From Ectopseudomonas oleovorans (GTDB lineage Bacteria; Pseudomonadota; Gammaproteobacteria; Pseudomonadales; Pseudomonadaceae): 64,000 nt of DNA. Every line of letters begins with the position of its first letter. Position 1 is the stretch's first letter. Location: the NCBI RefSeq assembly GCF_003052605.1, contig NZ_QASO01000032.1:1-64000 (forward strand), written 5' to 3'. The notes beneath the pieces were generated by a model that was given only the letters and a program-made list of their open reading frames with translations, searched no databases and was not told the DNA's origin. The position numbers and the translations under genes were made by a program. This document shows, in pieces, positions 45,107-54,259 of the stretch.

Positions 45107-45874
45107 ATGGCTGATCTGAACGCCGAGCATTGGTATCCAACCGCCGCGTATCTCTACACGCTGCACCTCGACGGCCCCGCGCTGGCCTGGGAATACCTGC
45201 GTAGAAACCCCGATTACCGGCTCGACTGGTTGCGCCGTCGCCGCCGACCGGATACGGCGCATCGATGGGGCTTGCGCCTGCTGGAAGACCCGGCCCTGGA
45301 TGCGCGCGATGCGCATCCAGCCTGGTTCCCCGATCACGATGGCGTGATCCAGCTCTATCCAGACGACGACCCGCCGCCGGATGCCGACGCCTTCGAGTTC
45401 TGGCGCGTGCCTGGCCGCAAGCAACTGATCCACGACGGCAAGCGCCTGGTGCTGGTGTCGCACTGGCCGGGTTGCTGCGTGCGGCTGGCACTCGCGCCCG
45501 GCCTGGAAGACGGCATGGCCTACCTCTACGCCACCCGCGCCTGCGCCACGCCCTGCACGCGCTATCGCACGCTCGCGGCCGAACTGGATGCGCTGTCCGC
45601 CGCGACCGTGGCCACGCCTGCGGCGGCGGCTCGATCCCGGCCCACGCCCGCCGCGGTGCTGGAACTGCACACCTTGCAGGCGCTCGACGCGACCCTCTCG
45701 GGCGCGTCCTTGCGCGAGGTGGCCGAAGGGCTGTTCGGCGCGGATGCAGTCGCAGCCGACTGGCACAAAGACAGCGCCTTGCGTGCTCGCGTGCGGCGGC
45801 TGGTGCGCCGTGGCGATGCGCTGATGCGCGGCGGCTACCGCCGCCTGGCACAGCTTCCGCCACCGTTGCACTAG
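45107..45874 (+). CDS. DUF2285 domain protein (ICE regulator type)
   Basis: A 255-residue protein. The N-terminal 70 residues (AYLYTLHLDGPALAWEYLRRNPDYRLDWL) match the DUF6499-type domain, and the C-terminal 80 (LHTLQALDATLSGASLREVAEGLFGADAVAADWHKDSALRARVRRLVRRG) match DUF2285, a winged-helix-like region. In ICEs of rhizobia, DUF2285 proteins take part in activating transfer through antiactivation and frameshift-fused activators; here both domains are in one frame. It is followed by an excisionase-like HTH gene, which fits a role in excision control. Confidence 0.85.
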   Translation: MADLNAEHWYPTAAYLYTLHLDGPALAWEYLRRNPDYRLDWLRRRRRPDTAHRWGLRLLEDPALDARDAHPAWFPDHDGVIQLYPDDDPPPDADAFEFWRVPGRKQLIHDGKRLVLVSHWPGCCVRLALAPGLEDGMAYLYATRACATPCTRYRTLAAELDALSAATVATPAAAARSRPTPAAVLELHTLQALDATLSGASLREVAEGLFGADAVAADWHKDSALRARVRRLVRRGDALMRGGYRRLAQLPPPLH

Positions 45875-45985
45875 GGGGGACGTTTCGCGTCCCTTGAAGA
45901 ACGTCCCTTAGCAAGAAGCCTTGCTTTCTTGAAAGTGCCTCTATCCGGCCGCGTGGTGTGGCCGGGCTTGATGGAGGTACACCCC

Positions 45986-46270
45986 ATGCGACCCGCTCCC
46001 TTGCGGCCTGCCGCCGCTGCTGTCGCTGCGCCCGCGCAGCCCCAACGCTACCTGACCAACGACGAAGCCGCCGAATACCTGCGGCTGTCGCCGCGCACGC
46101 TGGAGAAACAGCGCGTGATCGGCGGAGGGCCGAAGTTCCGCAAGTTCGGCCGCCGCGTCATGTACGCGGTAAGCGACCTCGATGCCTGGGCCGACCAGCG
46201 CAGCTACGAGGCGACTTCCGACCCGGAATATGCCCAACGCCACGCGGGTGACTACCGTGATGGCCGCTGA
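45986..46270 (+). CDS. Excisionase/AlpA-like helix-turn-helix protein
   Basis: A 94-residue protein with an HTH_17 (MerR-like) DNA-binding fold: YLTNDEAAEYLRLSPRTLEKQRVIGGGPKFRKFGRRVMYAVSDLDAWA. Proteins like this act as recombination directionality factors or AlpA-type activators. The ATG at 45986 follows TGGAGG. It sits between the DUF2285 gene and repA, as in other Tn4371 elements and clinical ICEs. Confidence 0.88.
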   Translation: MRPAPLRPAAAAVAAPAQPQRYLTNDEAAEYLRLSPRTLEKQRVIGGGPKFRKFGRRVMYAVSDLDAWADQRSYEATSDPEYAQRHAGDYRDGR

Positions 46271-46296
46271 ACGCCGGTGCGTGGGTGGCCTTTGCC

Positions 46297-47142
46297 ATGT
46301 CCAGCCCGCCAGGGCAAGCCTTGCAGCAGCGCGAACAGCTCGACCTGTTCCGGGCGCTGCCGGGCGACATGGCACCACGCGACAGCCAGGACTTGATGGC
46401 CTTTCCGTTCTTCTCGCTGGCGAAGTCGCGGCGCACCGCGCCGATCGACTTTCGCGCAGGCGGCATCACCATCCGCGTGGAGGGCACGCAGGAGCACGGC
46501 ATCGCAACGATATGGGATGCCGACGTGCTGATATGGGCCGCTTCGCAGATCGCGGAGGCGCGCGACGCGGGCATCCGCCCGTCGCGCTGGATACGCGCCA
46601 CGCCCTACGAAATCCTGCGCTTCATCGGGCGCGGCACATCGCTCAACGACTACCAGCGCCTGAAAGCCGCGCTGGATCGCTTGCAATCGACCACGGTGGC
46701 CACGTCCATCCGCGAAACCACGGGAAGGCGCTTGCATCGCTTCTCGTGGATCAACGAGTGGAAGGAACTGGCCGACGCCAGCGGCGTGCCGCTGGGCATC
46801 GAGCTGATCTTGCCCGATTGGTTCTATGCGGGCGTGCTCGATGCCGCCTTGGTGCTGACCATCGACCCGGCCTATTTCCGCTTGAAGGGCGGCATCGAAC
46901 GCTGGCTGTATCGCCTGGTGCGCAAGCACGGCGGACGGCAGGAACACGGCTGGCAATTCGATTTCCGGCACCTCTACCGCAAATCGGGCAGCGCGGCGCG
47001 CTTCTCCGATTTTGCCTACGACTTGCGCGCCCTGGTGGCGCGGCAGTCGCTGCCCGGCTACGTCCTGGACATCGAGCGGATGCCGGACGATGGAACGGAA
47101 CTGCTGACCTTCCGGCCAGTGCTGCATACGGCACGGGGATAA
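46297..47142 (+). CDS. repA: Replication initiator protein A
   Basis: A 281-residue RPA-type (PF10134) initiator, as in broad-host-range plasmids. Typical blocks are FRALPGDMAPRDSQDLMAFPFFSLAKSRR, ATIWDADVLIWAASQI, IRATPYEILRFIGRGT and GIELILPDWFY. The start is ATG 46297; GTG 46285 is possible. Three iterons lie 26 bases behind the gene, and parA follows, so the excised circle probably replicates on its own. Confidence 0.92.
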   Translation: MSSPPGQALQQREQLDLFRALPGDMAPRDSQDLMAFPFFSLAKSRRTAPIDFRAGGITIRVEGTQEHGIATIWDADVLIWAASQIAEARDAGIRPSRWIRATPYEILRFIGRGTSLNDYQRLKAALDRLQSTTVATSIRETTGRRLHRFSWINEWKELADASGVPLGIELILPDWFYAGVLDAALVLTIDPAYFRLKGGIERWLYRLVRKHGGRQEHGWQFDFRHLYRKSGSAARFSDFAYDLRALVARQSLPGYVLDIERMPDDGTELLTFRPVLHTARG

Positions 47143-47167
47143 CTCGGGGAAAACTTGTGGACGGCCT

Positions 47168-47231
47168 CGTGCTATCAGGAGTACCGGGTATCGTGCTATC
47201 AGGAGTACGCCTATCGTGCTATCAGGAGTAC
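47168..47231 (+). repeat. Three iterons, putative oriV
   Basis: CGTGCTATCAGGAGTAC occurs at 47168-47184, 47192-47208 and 47215-47231, with spacing of 24 and 23 bp, that is about two helical turns. An AT-rich stretch (47271-47315) follows. Position between repA and parA and the regular phase are typical of RepA binding sites at a plasmid origin. Confidence 0.88.
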
Positions 47232-47383
47232 GAAAACGCCGTAAAGCCAATAACGGCGCGGGTTTGCGCCCCCTCTAACTTACCTAACAAGAAATACATA
47301 ACTTTTAGTAGAAGCGCGCCGTTTCGGTGGAAAACCACCCAGCGGCACGGCCAGGCCGGCTTTCCGGCAGGGAGGGCCGCGCC

Positions 47384-48022
47384 ATGATCGTCGCGCTTCT
47401 CAATCAGAAAGGCGGCGTAGGCAAGACCACGCTCGCCACGCACATCGCCGGCGAGCTGGCGATGCGCGGCCAGCACGTCGTGCTGCTGGATGCCGACCCG
47501 CAGGGTTCCTCACTGGACTGGACGCAGCGCAGAAGCCAGCAAGGCTTGCCACGGCTGTTCAGCGCCGTGGGCCTCGCACGCGAAACGCTGCACCAAGAGG
47601 CACCAGAACTCGCCAGGCGAGCAGATCACGTCGTCATCGACGGCCCGCCGCGCATCGCCGCCTTGGCGCGCTCCGCGCTGCTGGCGGCCGAGCGCGTGCT
47701 GATCCCGGTGCAGCCGAGTCCCTACGACCTGTGGGCCAGCGCCGAGATGGTGGCGCTGATCCGCGAGGCGCAGGTGTTCCGGCCTGCGCTGCGCGCGGCC
47801 TTCATCATCAATCGGCGTGTCAGTACCACCGTGATCGGGCGCGAAGCGCGCCAGGCGCTTGCCGACCAGCCGCTTCCTGCGCTGCGCGCGGAAGTGCATC
47901 AGCGCGTCGTGTTCGCCGACAGCGTGGCCGCTGGTCGGCTTGCACGCGAGACGGCGCCGGACAGCGCGGCCGCGCGTGAAATCACCGCGCTGGTCGATGA
48001 ACTGCTGCGGTGGCCGTCATGA
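47384..48022 (+). CDS. parA: ParA family partition ATPase
   Basis: A 212-residue ParA/Soj-type ATPase with the deviant Walker A motif NQKGGVGKTTLA (residues 7-18) and Walker B LLDADPQGSSLDW. It would distribute the replicating ICE circle between daughter cells. It is of the short type without an N-terminal HTH. The ATG at 47384 follows GGAGGG. Its stop overlaps the next start (ATGA), so the small following protein is the likely ParB-like partner. Confidence 0.93.
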   Translation: MIVALLNQKGGVGKTTLATHIAGELAMRGQHVVLLDADPQGSSLDWTQRRSQQGLPRLFSAVGLARETLHQEAPELARRADHVVIDGPPRIAALARSALLAAERVLIPVQPSPYDLWASAEMVALIREAQVFRPALRAAFIINRRVSTTVIGREARQALADQPLPALRAEVHQRVVFADSVAAGRLARETAPDSAAAREITALVDELLRWPS

Positions 48023-48291
48023 CAGCGAAGCCGCCACCACGCGCCAAGCGTGTCGGCATCGGCGCGCGTCCGCCCGCGAATCCACACGCCGAGGCGTGGA
48101 TTCGCCAAGGTGATGCCGATGCGCTGGGCAAGGGCGACCTCTACACGGCTCGCCTCACTCTCGACATCACGCCCGCCATGCGGGCGCGCATCAAGGTGTC
48201 GGCCTTCACGCAAGGCGTGACCGTGGCCGACCTGCTGCGCGGCCTGCTGGAGCGCGAGTTTCCAGAGAGCCGCAGGGAGAGCACCCCATGA
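48019..48291 (+). CDS. Small ParA-coupled protein, possible centromere-binding partner
   Basis: A 90-residue protein with a basic, proline-rich N-terminus and a C-terminal LTLDITPAMRARIKVSAFTQGVTVADLLRGLLEREF, which looks like a ribbon-helix-helix of the CopG/ParG kind. Small RHH proteins often pair with short ParA proteins. It overlaps parA and DUF2840 by 4 bases each, so translation is coupled. The RHH assignment is from pattern only. Confidence 0.75.
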   Translation: MTAKPPPRAKRVGIGARPPANPHAEAWIRQGDADALGKGDLYTARLTLDITPAMRARIKVSAFTQGVTVADLLRGLLEREFPESRRESTP

Positions 48292-48821
48292 ACATATCCG
48301 CTTCGCCGGCCGCTGGCGCGGCCACGGCTGCGCTCACAGCACCTACCGGCCAGCCAGCCAGCGCGCCGCTGACGCGCGTGGCGCTGGCCTACATCGACCA
48401 GCATTTCGACCTCTATCTGCGCTTCGGTGAGCCTGCGCGCATCGTCCGGCTCGACCGCTGGCGGCGCAGCGCCGTGTTCCTGCCGAACGCGGTTCTGTGC
48501 CGTGTCCGTTGGCAAGCCAACGACTACGGCACGATCCGCTGGCAGCTCATGGTGATGCAGGCTTGCACGCCGCTGGACGCGGCGCAGCGCATCCCCGGCG
48601 TGCGGCCGGGCGCGCGCCTGCTGCTGCACGCCGAAGGCGAGAACCAGGTGCGCGCCGTGCTGGAACGCATCGACGCCATCGAGGCGCTGGGCATCGCGCC
48701 CGTCGCCGTCTCGCCCGCGTACTGGCGCACGCTCGCCAACCGGCTCGCCGCGCGCCTGCCGCTGCCCGAATACACCGCCGAGCGGCACGCCGCCTGGCTG
48801 ACCGGGAGGGCACAGCCATGA
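48288..48821 (+). CDS. DUF2840 family protein
   Basis: A 177-residue DUF2840 protein, a backbone member of this ICE family, function unknown. The typical region is YLRFGEPARIVRLDRWRRSAVFLPNAVLCRVRWQANDYGTIRWQLMVMQA. Overlaps on both sides (ATGA) place it in the parA-traF operon. No membrane segment or signal peptide is visible. Confidence 0.87.
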   Translation: MNISASPAAGAATAALTAPTGQPASAPLTRVALAYIDQHFDLYLRFGEPARIVRLDRWRRSAVFLPNAVLCRVRWQANDYGTIRWQLMVMQACTPLDAAQRIPGVRPGARLLLHAEGENQVRAVLERIDAIEALGIAPVAVSPAYWRTLANRLAARLPLPEYTAERHAAWLTGRAQP

Positions 48822-49414
48822 CCACCGTTTCTACTGTCGCCGCCGCGCCGCGTCCTCGCTCGCCCCGCGCACGTTTGCGCGCTCGCCTCGTACTGGCGAG
48901 CCTGTCCGCCTGCAGCCTCGCTGCGCTGGCCTGGGCGTCCTTCGTGCAGCCGCTGCCGCGCCTGATCTACAACCCGTCAGATAGCGTGGCGGTTGGCTGG
49001 TATCGCGTCGATCCGTTCGACCCACGCGCCGCCTCGCTGCCACGTCCGCCGTCCGTAGACAGCATCGTGCTGGTGCCGCTGCCCGCCAGGGCCGCCGCGC
49101 TGGCTGCGCAGCGCGGCTACCTGCCGACGCGCGTTCAGCTGCTCAAACGTGTGGGCGCGGTCGCGCCGCAACACGTTTGCATCGTCGCCGGTCAGGTACG
49201 CATCGACGGCGTGCCGGTGGCCGCCGCGTTGCCTGCCGACCGGCTGGGCCGGCCGCTGCCGTCCTTGCAGCTTTGCCGACGCCTCGACCCGGGCGAGCTG
49301 CTCCTGTTGAGCGTGACGAATCCGGCATCGTTCGACAGCCGGTATTTCGGGCCGGTCAGCGCATCCGCCGTGATCGGCGTCGCGCATCCGGTCTGGCTGG
49401 AGGCTCGCCCATGA
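48818..49414 (+). CDS. traF: TraF conjugative transfer signal peptidase (S26)
   Basis: A 198-residue S26 family protease related to TraF of RP4, which trims and cyclises the pilin TrbC. One membrane anchor (about 23-43) precedes the catalytic serine in YNPSDSVAVGWYRV, and the lysine is in VQLLKRVGAV. The C-terminal block SFDSRYFGPVSASAVIGVAHPVW is typical. The ATG at 48818 overlaps the DUF2840 stop and has GGGAGGG ahead. Its pilin substrate should be encoded in the trb cluster outside the window. Confidence 0.92.
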   Translation: MTTVSTVAAAPRPRSPRARLRARLVLASLSACSLAALAWASFVQPLPRLIYNPSDSVAVGWYRVDPFDPRAASLPRPPSVDSIVLVPLPARAAALAAQRGYLPTRVQLLKRVGAVAPQHVCIVAGQVRIDGVPVAAALPADRLGRPLPSLQLCRRLDPGELLLLSVTNPASFDSRYFGPVSASAVIGVAHPVWLEARP

Positions 49415-49854
49415 TGGCCGCCGACTCGCTGTACGTTGCCGTGCATCTTGTCGTGCCATCGGGCATGCCGATCCAGTGGCTTTCCGCGTGTCGTCGCGCG
49501 TGCAGTGCGAGCGCATCCGCGCTGCACTTCGCGCTGCCTTCCCATGTGCAGGCGTCTTGCCTCGAACGCGCCCGGCCTGCGGCCGTGTCCGCGTTCGCCG
49601 GTGCGCTGGCTGCTTACGCAGCAGCGCCGCCGGGCCGCCGCTGCCCGGAGCGCCAGCGAGGGGCAAAGGCGGAAGGCAAGACAAAAGGACGCGGCACCGG
49701 GCCGCGTCGAAAGCCAGTCTGCACATGGGGGGCGCGCGGCACGGAGCGGCTTCGCCACCGTGCCGCTTGGGGCGCGAAGGTCGCGCCAATGCAGGCATGT
49801 CCGCGTGCTTCGCACGATAGGACACACCAGAGCTTGCAGGGAGCTCAGCCATGA
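49411..49854 (+). CDS. Hypothetical protein between traF and relaxase gene
   Basis: A frame of 147 codons that overlaps the traF stop (ATGATGG) and ends 4 bases into the relaxase gene, so it fits the tight operon. The protein is Ala/Arg-rich without recognised motifs, and another frame of 114 codons (49476-49820) runs through the same bases. One of them may be the real gene, or the region may be mostly oriT and leader. Low certainty. Confidence 0.4.
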   Translation: MMAADSLYVAVHLVVPSGMPIQWLSACRRACSASASALHFALPSHVQASCLERARPAAVSAFAGALAAYAAAPPGRRCPERQRGAKAEGKTKGRGTGPRRKPVCTWGARGTERLRHRAAWGAKVAPMQACPRASHDRTHQSLQGAQP

Positions 49855-51842
49855 CCGACCGCCGCGACGACGATTTCCGCGTGCGTCCCAGCGCCCCGAA
49901 GAACCGGGGCAAGGGCCAGGGCCAGAGTTTCGTTTCCAAGGTGCTCAAGCAGGTCGGCAAGGCTAGCGGCGGCAAATCCTCGATGCGCCACTCCGCAAGC
50001 AATGGCAGCGGCGCACGGGCAGGCCAGCGGCCCGGCTCACGGCTTGGGCGCGGCCACACGGCGGCACGCTTCGCCGGGGCGAAGCTCACGCACATGTCGC
50101 GGCGCGTGACCATCAAGACTCTGCTAGTCAATCAACGCAACGCCAGCCCGCAGTCGCTGACGAAACACCTGCGTTACATCGAGCGCGACGGCGCTGGCCG
50201 CGATGGCGCGCCGGGCTGCGCCTATGGGCCGCAGACCGACGATGCCGACCTCGACGCCTTCAATGAGCGCAGCGCCGATGACCGGCACCATTTCCGCTTC
50301 ATCGTCTCCCCGGAGGACGGTGCCGAGCTTCAAGAGCTGCGCACCTACACCCGGCATCTGGTGAACCGGATGGAAGCCGACCTCGGCACGCGGCTGGATT
50401 GGGTGGCGGTCGATCACTGGAATACCGACAACCCGCACACCCACCTGATCGTGCGCGGGCGCGACGACACCGGCAAAGACCTCATCATCGCGGGCGACTA
50501 CATCGCCCACGGCTTCCGCCATCGCGCCGCCGAACTGGCGACGGAATGGCTCGGCCCGCGCACCGAATTGGAGATCCAGCAGACCTTGCAGCGCGAGGTG
50601 GAACAGGAGCGGTGGACGAGCCTCGATCGCACATTGCAACGCGAAGCCGGCGAGGCTGGCCGGGTGCAGATCGAACGCTTCAATGAACCCCGGTTGCAAC
50701 GCCAACGCCTGCTGCTGATCGGCCGCCTGCAACGCTTGCAGCGCCTGGGCCTGGCCGACGAGACGCAGCCCGGCACCTGGGCCGTCCATGCCGATGCCGA
50801 GAAGACCTTGCGCGCCCTGGGCGAGCGTGGCGACATTATCCGAACGATGCAGCGGGCCATGAGCGGCCAGCCGCGCGAACTGGCGGTGTTCGAGGCGGGT
50901 GACGAAGGCCGTACCATCGTTGGCCGCATCGCTGCCAAGGGGCTGGCCGACGAACTGCGCGACCGCGGCTATCTGGTCATCGACGGGGTGGACGGCAAGG
51001 CTCACTACGTCGCGCTGAACGCCCGCGACGAGTTGGCGAACTATCCCGCTGGCGCGGTGGTGGAGGTACGCGGTTCCGCCGAGGTGCGGGCGGCCGACAA
51101 GAACATCGCCGCGCTGGCGAGCGATGGCCTGTATCGCGCCGATCATCACCTGGCGATCGAGCAGGGCCGGGGCAAGCCCGACCGAGACCCGCAGGAAGTC
51201 GTCGCGGCCCATGTCCGACGACTGGAAGCCCTGGGTCGGGCCGGCATCGTGGAGCGCGTGGCCGAAGGCTTATGGAAGGTTCCGGACGACCTGGCCGAGC
51301 GTGGCCGCCAGTACGACGCGCAACGGCTGGGCGGTGTGGCGGTGGAGTTGAAATCGCACCTTCCGATCGAGCGGCAGGCGCGGGTGATTGGCGCGACCTG
51401 GCTGGATCAGCAGTTGATCAGCGGCGGCAAGGGCCTGGGTGACCTGGGGTTTGGTGGCGAGGTCAAGAACACCCTGCAACAGCGCGCCGACTTTCTGGCC
51501 GAACAGGGGTTGGCCGAGCGGCGCGGGCAGCGTGTGATCCTCGCCCGGAACCTGCTGGGCACGCTGCGCAATCGGGAACTGGCGCAAGCCGCCAAGGACA
51601 TTGCCGCCGACACCGGCCTGGAAAATCGACCTGTGGCAGACGGCCAGCGCGTCGCCGGCATCTACCGGCGCAGCGTCATGCTCGCCAGTGGGCATTACGC
51701 GATGCTTGATGACGGCATAGGCTTCTCGCTTGTGCCGTGGCGTCCGGTGATCGAACAGCGATTGGGGCAGCAGCTTTCCGCGACGATGCGCGGTAGTGGT
51801 GTGTCATGGGAGGTTGGCCGGAGATTAGGGCCTGGGATTTAA
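49851..51842 (+). CDS. rlxS: Relaxase RlxS-type (DUF3363)
   Basis: A 663-residue mobilisation relaxase that nicks oriT and leads the strand into the recipient. The N-terminal 90 residues are basic. The nuclease part follows, with RRVTIKTLLVNQRNASPQSLTKHLRYIERDG and the HUH metal motif NPHTHLIVRG. The C-terminal DUF3363 region runs from about 240 to the end (VIGATWLDQQL, ASGHYAMLDDGIGFSLVPWRP). Candidate tyrosine nucleophile: the Y in HLRYIERDG. It appears full length. Cargo genes begin right at its stop codon. Confidence 0.93.
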   Translation: MTDRRDDDFRVRPSAPKNRGKGQGQSFVSKVLKQVGKASGGKSSMRHSASNGSGARAGQRPGSRLGRGHTAARFAGAKLTHMSRRVTIKTLLVNQRNASPQSLTKHLRYIERDGAGRDGAPGCAYGPQTDDADLDAFNERSADDRHHFRFIVSPEDGAELQELRTYTRHLVNRMEADLGTRLDWVAVDHWNTDNPHTHLIVRGRDDTGKDLIIAGDYIAHGFRHRAAELATEWLGPRTELEIQQTLQREVEQERWTSLDRTLQREAGEAGRVQIERFNEPRLQRQRLLLIGRLQRLQRLGLADETQPGTWAVHADAEKTLRALGERGDIIRTMQRAMSGQPRELAVFEAGDEGRTIVGRIAAKGLADELRDRGYLVIDGVDGKAHYVALNARDELANYPAGAVVEVRGSAEVRAADKNIAALASDGLYRADHHLAIEQGRGKPDRDPQEVVAAHVRRLEALGRAGIVERVAEGLWKVPDDLAERGRQYDAQRLGGVAVELKSHLPIERQARVIGATWLDQQLISGGKGLGDLGFGGEVKNTLQQRADFLAEQGLAERRGQRVILARNLLGTLRNRELAQAAKDIAADTGLENRPVADGQRVAGIYRRSVMLASGHYAMLDDGIGFSLVPWRPVIEQRLGQQLSATMRGSGVSWEVGRRLGPGI

Positions 51843-52774
51843 AGCCCACCATTCTCCGCTTGGGAATGGGCGGCTTCTGCTAGCAACCAATCCCGAAAGG
51901 TAGTCAGTTTGCGCAAGCTCGCACATTCCGGTCGATACACAACGTAGTACGCCAGTGCAGAAGCAAAGTTGATGTCTGGAAATAGTCTTACCAGACGTCC
52001 GCTTGCCAAGTCGTCACGAGCCATGACGCTGCGCGCCAGCGCTACGCCATGCCCCTCGATCGCCGCCTGCAGGACCGCAGCAGAGTTGTTGATCTGCATG
52101 CCCCGTTGGGTAATGGCATCCTTCACACCGGCTTTCTTCATCCAGGCTTCCCAACTTGGGAACGCTGTGTGTCGGTCCATGGACAAATCGTGGATCAGGG
52201 TTTCCTGGGCCAGGTCCGCAGGCTTTTGCAAGCGCCAATGCTCACGCAGCAGTTGGGGCGAGCACACCGGATAAACCTCTTCATCCATCAGCTTATCGGC
52301 GGTCAACCCCGGCCATTGGCCGGCGCCATATCGCACCCCGATATCAACCCGCTGAGCCACGAAATCCACTGGCTTGAGGTTGGTGTCCAGGCGCACATCC
52401 GTGTCGGCGCAGACGGCCTGGAAGCGGTCGATACGGGGCAATAGCCATTTTGCGGCGAAGGCTGGGCTGACGGCCACGGTCAGCACGCCGTTTGACGCAC
52501 CCTCCTGAAGTCTCTCCATCCCCAGGGTGAGCCGATCAAACCCGGCGCGGATATCGGGCAGTGCCCGCTCGGCAGCCTCCGTGGGAAGGAGCCGCGCACG
52601 GCCACTGCTGCCCCGCACGAACAGGGGCGTCCCCAGCCAGTCTTCCAGCGTGCGTACGAGTTGGCCTACCGCTGCTGGCGTGACGTTGAGTTCGGCCGCC
52701 GCCGCAGAAAAGCTCTGGTGGCGGGCGCTGGCCTCGAAGGCGCGCAAGGCATTCAGGTGGACGGGTGACTTCAT
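51839..52774 (-). CDS. LysR family regulator, GcvA-like
   Basis: A 311-residue LysR-type regulator with the N-terminal winged HTH (LNALRAFEASARHQSFSAAAAELNVTPAAVGQLVRTLEDWLG) and a periplasmic-binding-protein-like effector domain. It diverges from the redox cluster with 197 bases between, the usual place for a LysR operator, and probably activates that cluster in response to a substrate. Its 3' end overlaps the relaxase gene end on the other strand by 3 bases, showing how tightly the cargo is joined to the backbone. Confidence 0.92.
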   Translation of the reverse strand: MKSPVHLNALRAFEASARHQSFSAAAAELNVTPAAVGQLVRTLEDWLGTPLFVRGSSGRARLLPTEAAERALPDIRAGFDRLTLGMERLQEGASNGVLTVAVSPAFAAKWLLPRIDRFQAVCADTDVRLDTNLKPVDFVAQRVDIGVRYGAGQWPGLTADKLMDEEVYPVCSPQLLREHWRLQKPADLAQETLIHDLSMDRHTAFPSWEAWMKKAGVKDAITQRGMQINNSAAVLQAAIEGHGVALARSVMARDDLASGRLVRLFPDINFASALAYYVVYRPECASLRKLTTFRDWLLAEAAHSQAENGGL

Positions 52775-52971
52775 TTCGATAAAGTTTTTCTTTCAATAAC
52801 TGACACTTTATATGGTTTGTCGGGCTTTGGGAACAGGAGAACAATAACGCTTATTCCAGAGAAGCCTTCATACGGAGGTGGAAGGTGCGGCAATGCTGCC
52901 ACCTTCGGAATCAACAGTTTTTCTTCTATTCACCCCCCGCCGAGCGGCGGGCCAACAGAGAGGATTTCAAG

Positions 52972-53745
52972 ATGAGCAATCAATTCAAGGGCAAGAAGCT
53001 GCTGGTCGTCGGCGGCACCAGCGGCATGGGCATGCAGATCGCACGCACCGTGCTGGCCGACGGCGGCAGCGTCGTCATCGTGGGCAACCGTCCGGAGAAG
53101 ACCGAAGAAGCGCGCAAGGAGCTTGCTGCGCTGGGTCAAGTCTGGGCACTGACCTCAGACCTGACCAATGACGAGGCCGTGGCTTCGCTGATCAAGACCT
53201 TGGACGAGCAGCACGCGGACATCGACTTGCTGGTCAATGCCGCTGGCGTGTTCTTCCCCAAGCCGTTCCTGGAGCATTCGGGCGCGGACTACGACCAGTA
53301 CATGCAACTGAACAAAGCCACCTTCTTCATCACGCAGAAGGTGGCCGCCAATCTGGTTGCCAAGAACCGCCCGGGCGCGATTGTGAACATCGGTTCGATG
53401 TGGGGCAAGCAGGCAATCGCGGCCACGCCGTCCTCGGCGTACTCCATGGCCAAGGCCGGCCTGCATTCTCTGACCCAGCATCTGGCCATGGAACTGGCCG
53501 GCAAGAACATCCGTGTCAACGCGGTGTCGCCTGCCGTGGTGCAGACCCCGATCTACGAAGGCTTCATTCCCAAGGCCGAAGTTCACAGCGCGTTGCAAGG
53601 GTTCAACAGCTTTCACCCGATCGGCCGCGTAGGCACGCCGCAGGATGTGGCGGAAGTGGTCGCCTTCCTGCTATCGGACAAGGCGGGCTGGGTCACCGGC
53701 GCCGTTTGGGATGTCGATGGCGGCGTGATGGCTGGCCGCAACTGA
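52972..53745 (+). CDS. SDR family oxidoreductase (catalytic residues intact)
   Basis: A 257-residue short-chain dehydrogenase/reductase. The cofactor motif is [13 protein letters not shown], then NAAGVF, catalytic Ser in NIGSMWG and Tyr/Lys in AYSMAKAG. It should oxidise or reduce an alcohol/ketone with NAD(P)(H). The ATG at 52972 follows GAGAGGA. First gene of the cluster transcribed away from the LysR gene. Substrate unknown. Confidence 0.92.
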   Translation: MSNQFKGKKLLVVGGTSGMGMQIARTVLADGGSVVIVGNRPEKTEEARKELAALGQVWALTSDLTNDEAVASLIKTLDEQHADIDLLVNAAGVFFPKPFLEHSGADYDQYMQLNKATFFITQKVAANLVAKNRPGAIVNIGSMWGKQAIAATPSSAYSMAKAGLHSLTQHLAMELAGKNIRVNAVSPAVVQTPIYEGFIPKAEVHSALQGFNSFHPIGRVGTPQDVAEVVAFLLSDKAGWVTGAVWDVDGGVMAGRN

Positions 53746-53843
53746 TGTATCTCGTGCAGGCTCCGATGCCAGGAGCCTCTTACTAAAACCTCCGCTGGGC
53801 GTAGTCAACGCCCGGCGCCAACTTCCTTACAGAGAGAACCACC

Positions 53844-54188
53844 ATGATGCAAGACTGGAATGCCTACCGCGACTCCCTACTGGAGCGCGTGGGCGACTAC
53901 GCCAAACAAAGCCCGGACGTGATGCGCGGCCTGATGACGATCGACAACGCAGCCGTCAAGACCGGCCATCTGGAACCCAAGATGCACGAGTTGATCGCAC
54001 TGGCGGTGGCCATCACCACCCGCTGCGACGGCTGCATCTCCGTGCACACCAAGAAGGCGGTAGAACACGGTGCCACCTTCGAAGAAATCACCGAAGCCCT
54101 GGGTGTTGCCATCGCGTTGAACGCGGGTGCTGCGCTGACCTACTCGGCACGTGTTGTCGAGGCCTACCAGCAACTGCCCGCCAAATAA
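53844..54188 (+). CDS. AhpD/carboxymuconolactone decarboxylase family protein
   Basis: A 114-residue protein of the CMD/AhpD family. The redox motif is complete: Glu49, Cys61, Cys64 and His68 (HELIALAVAITTRCDGCISVH), which suggests peroxidase or disulfide reductase activity of the AhpD kind rather than decarboxylation. The start is ATG 53844 with GAGAGAACC ahead; 53847 is an alternative. It probably protects against peroxide made by the flavin oxidase of the same cluster. Confidence 0.9.
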   Translation: MMQDWNAYRDSLLERVGDYAKQSPDVMRGLMTIDNAAVKTGHLEPKMHELIALAVAITTRCDGCISVHTKKAVEHGATFEEITEALGVAIALNAGAALTYSARVVEAYQQLPAK

Positions 54189-54259
54189 GCCGTATTGACC
54201 GGGGATGGCTGCCATCGCCTGGACGAGCCATGCCGCTGTCCCCCGTTTGGATAAACATC

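Noticed and set aside
47168..47231. CRISPR-like array
   Set aside because: Only three 17-bp repeats with 6-7 bp between them and no cas genes; iterons explain them better.
46261..47387. A 401-codon frame from 46182 through repA and the iterons
   Set aside because: Out of frame with the clear repA gene and crosses the iterons; Arg/Ala-rich shadow.
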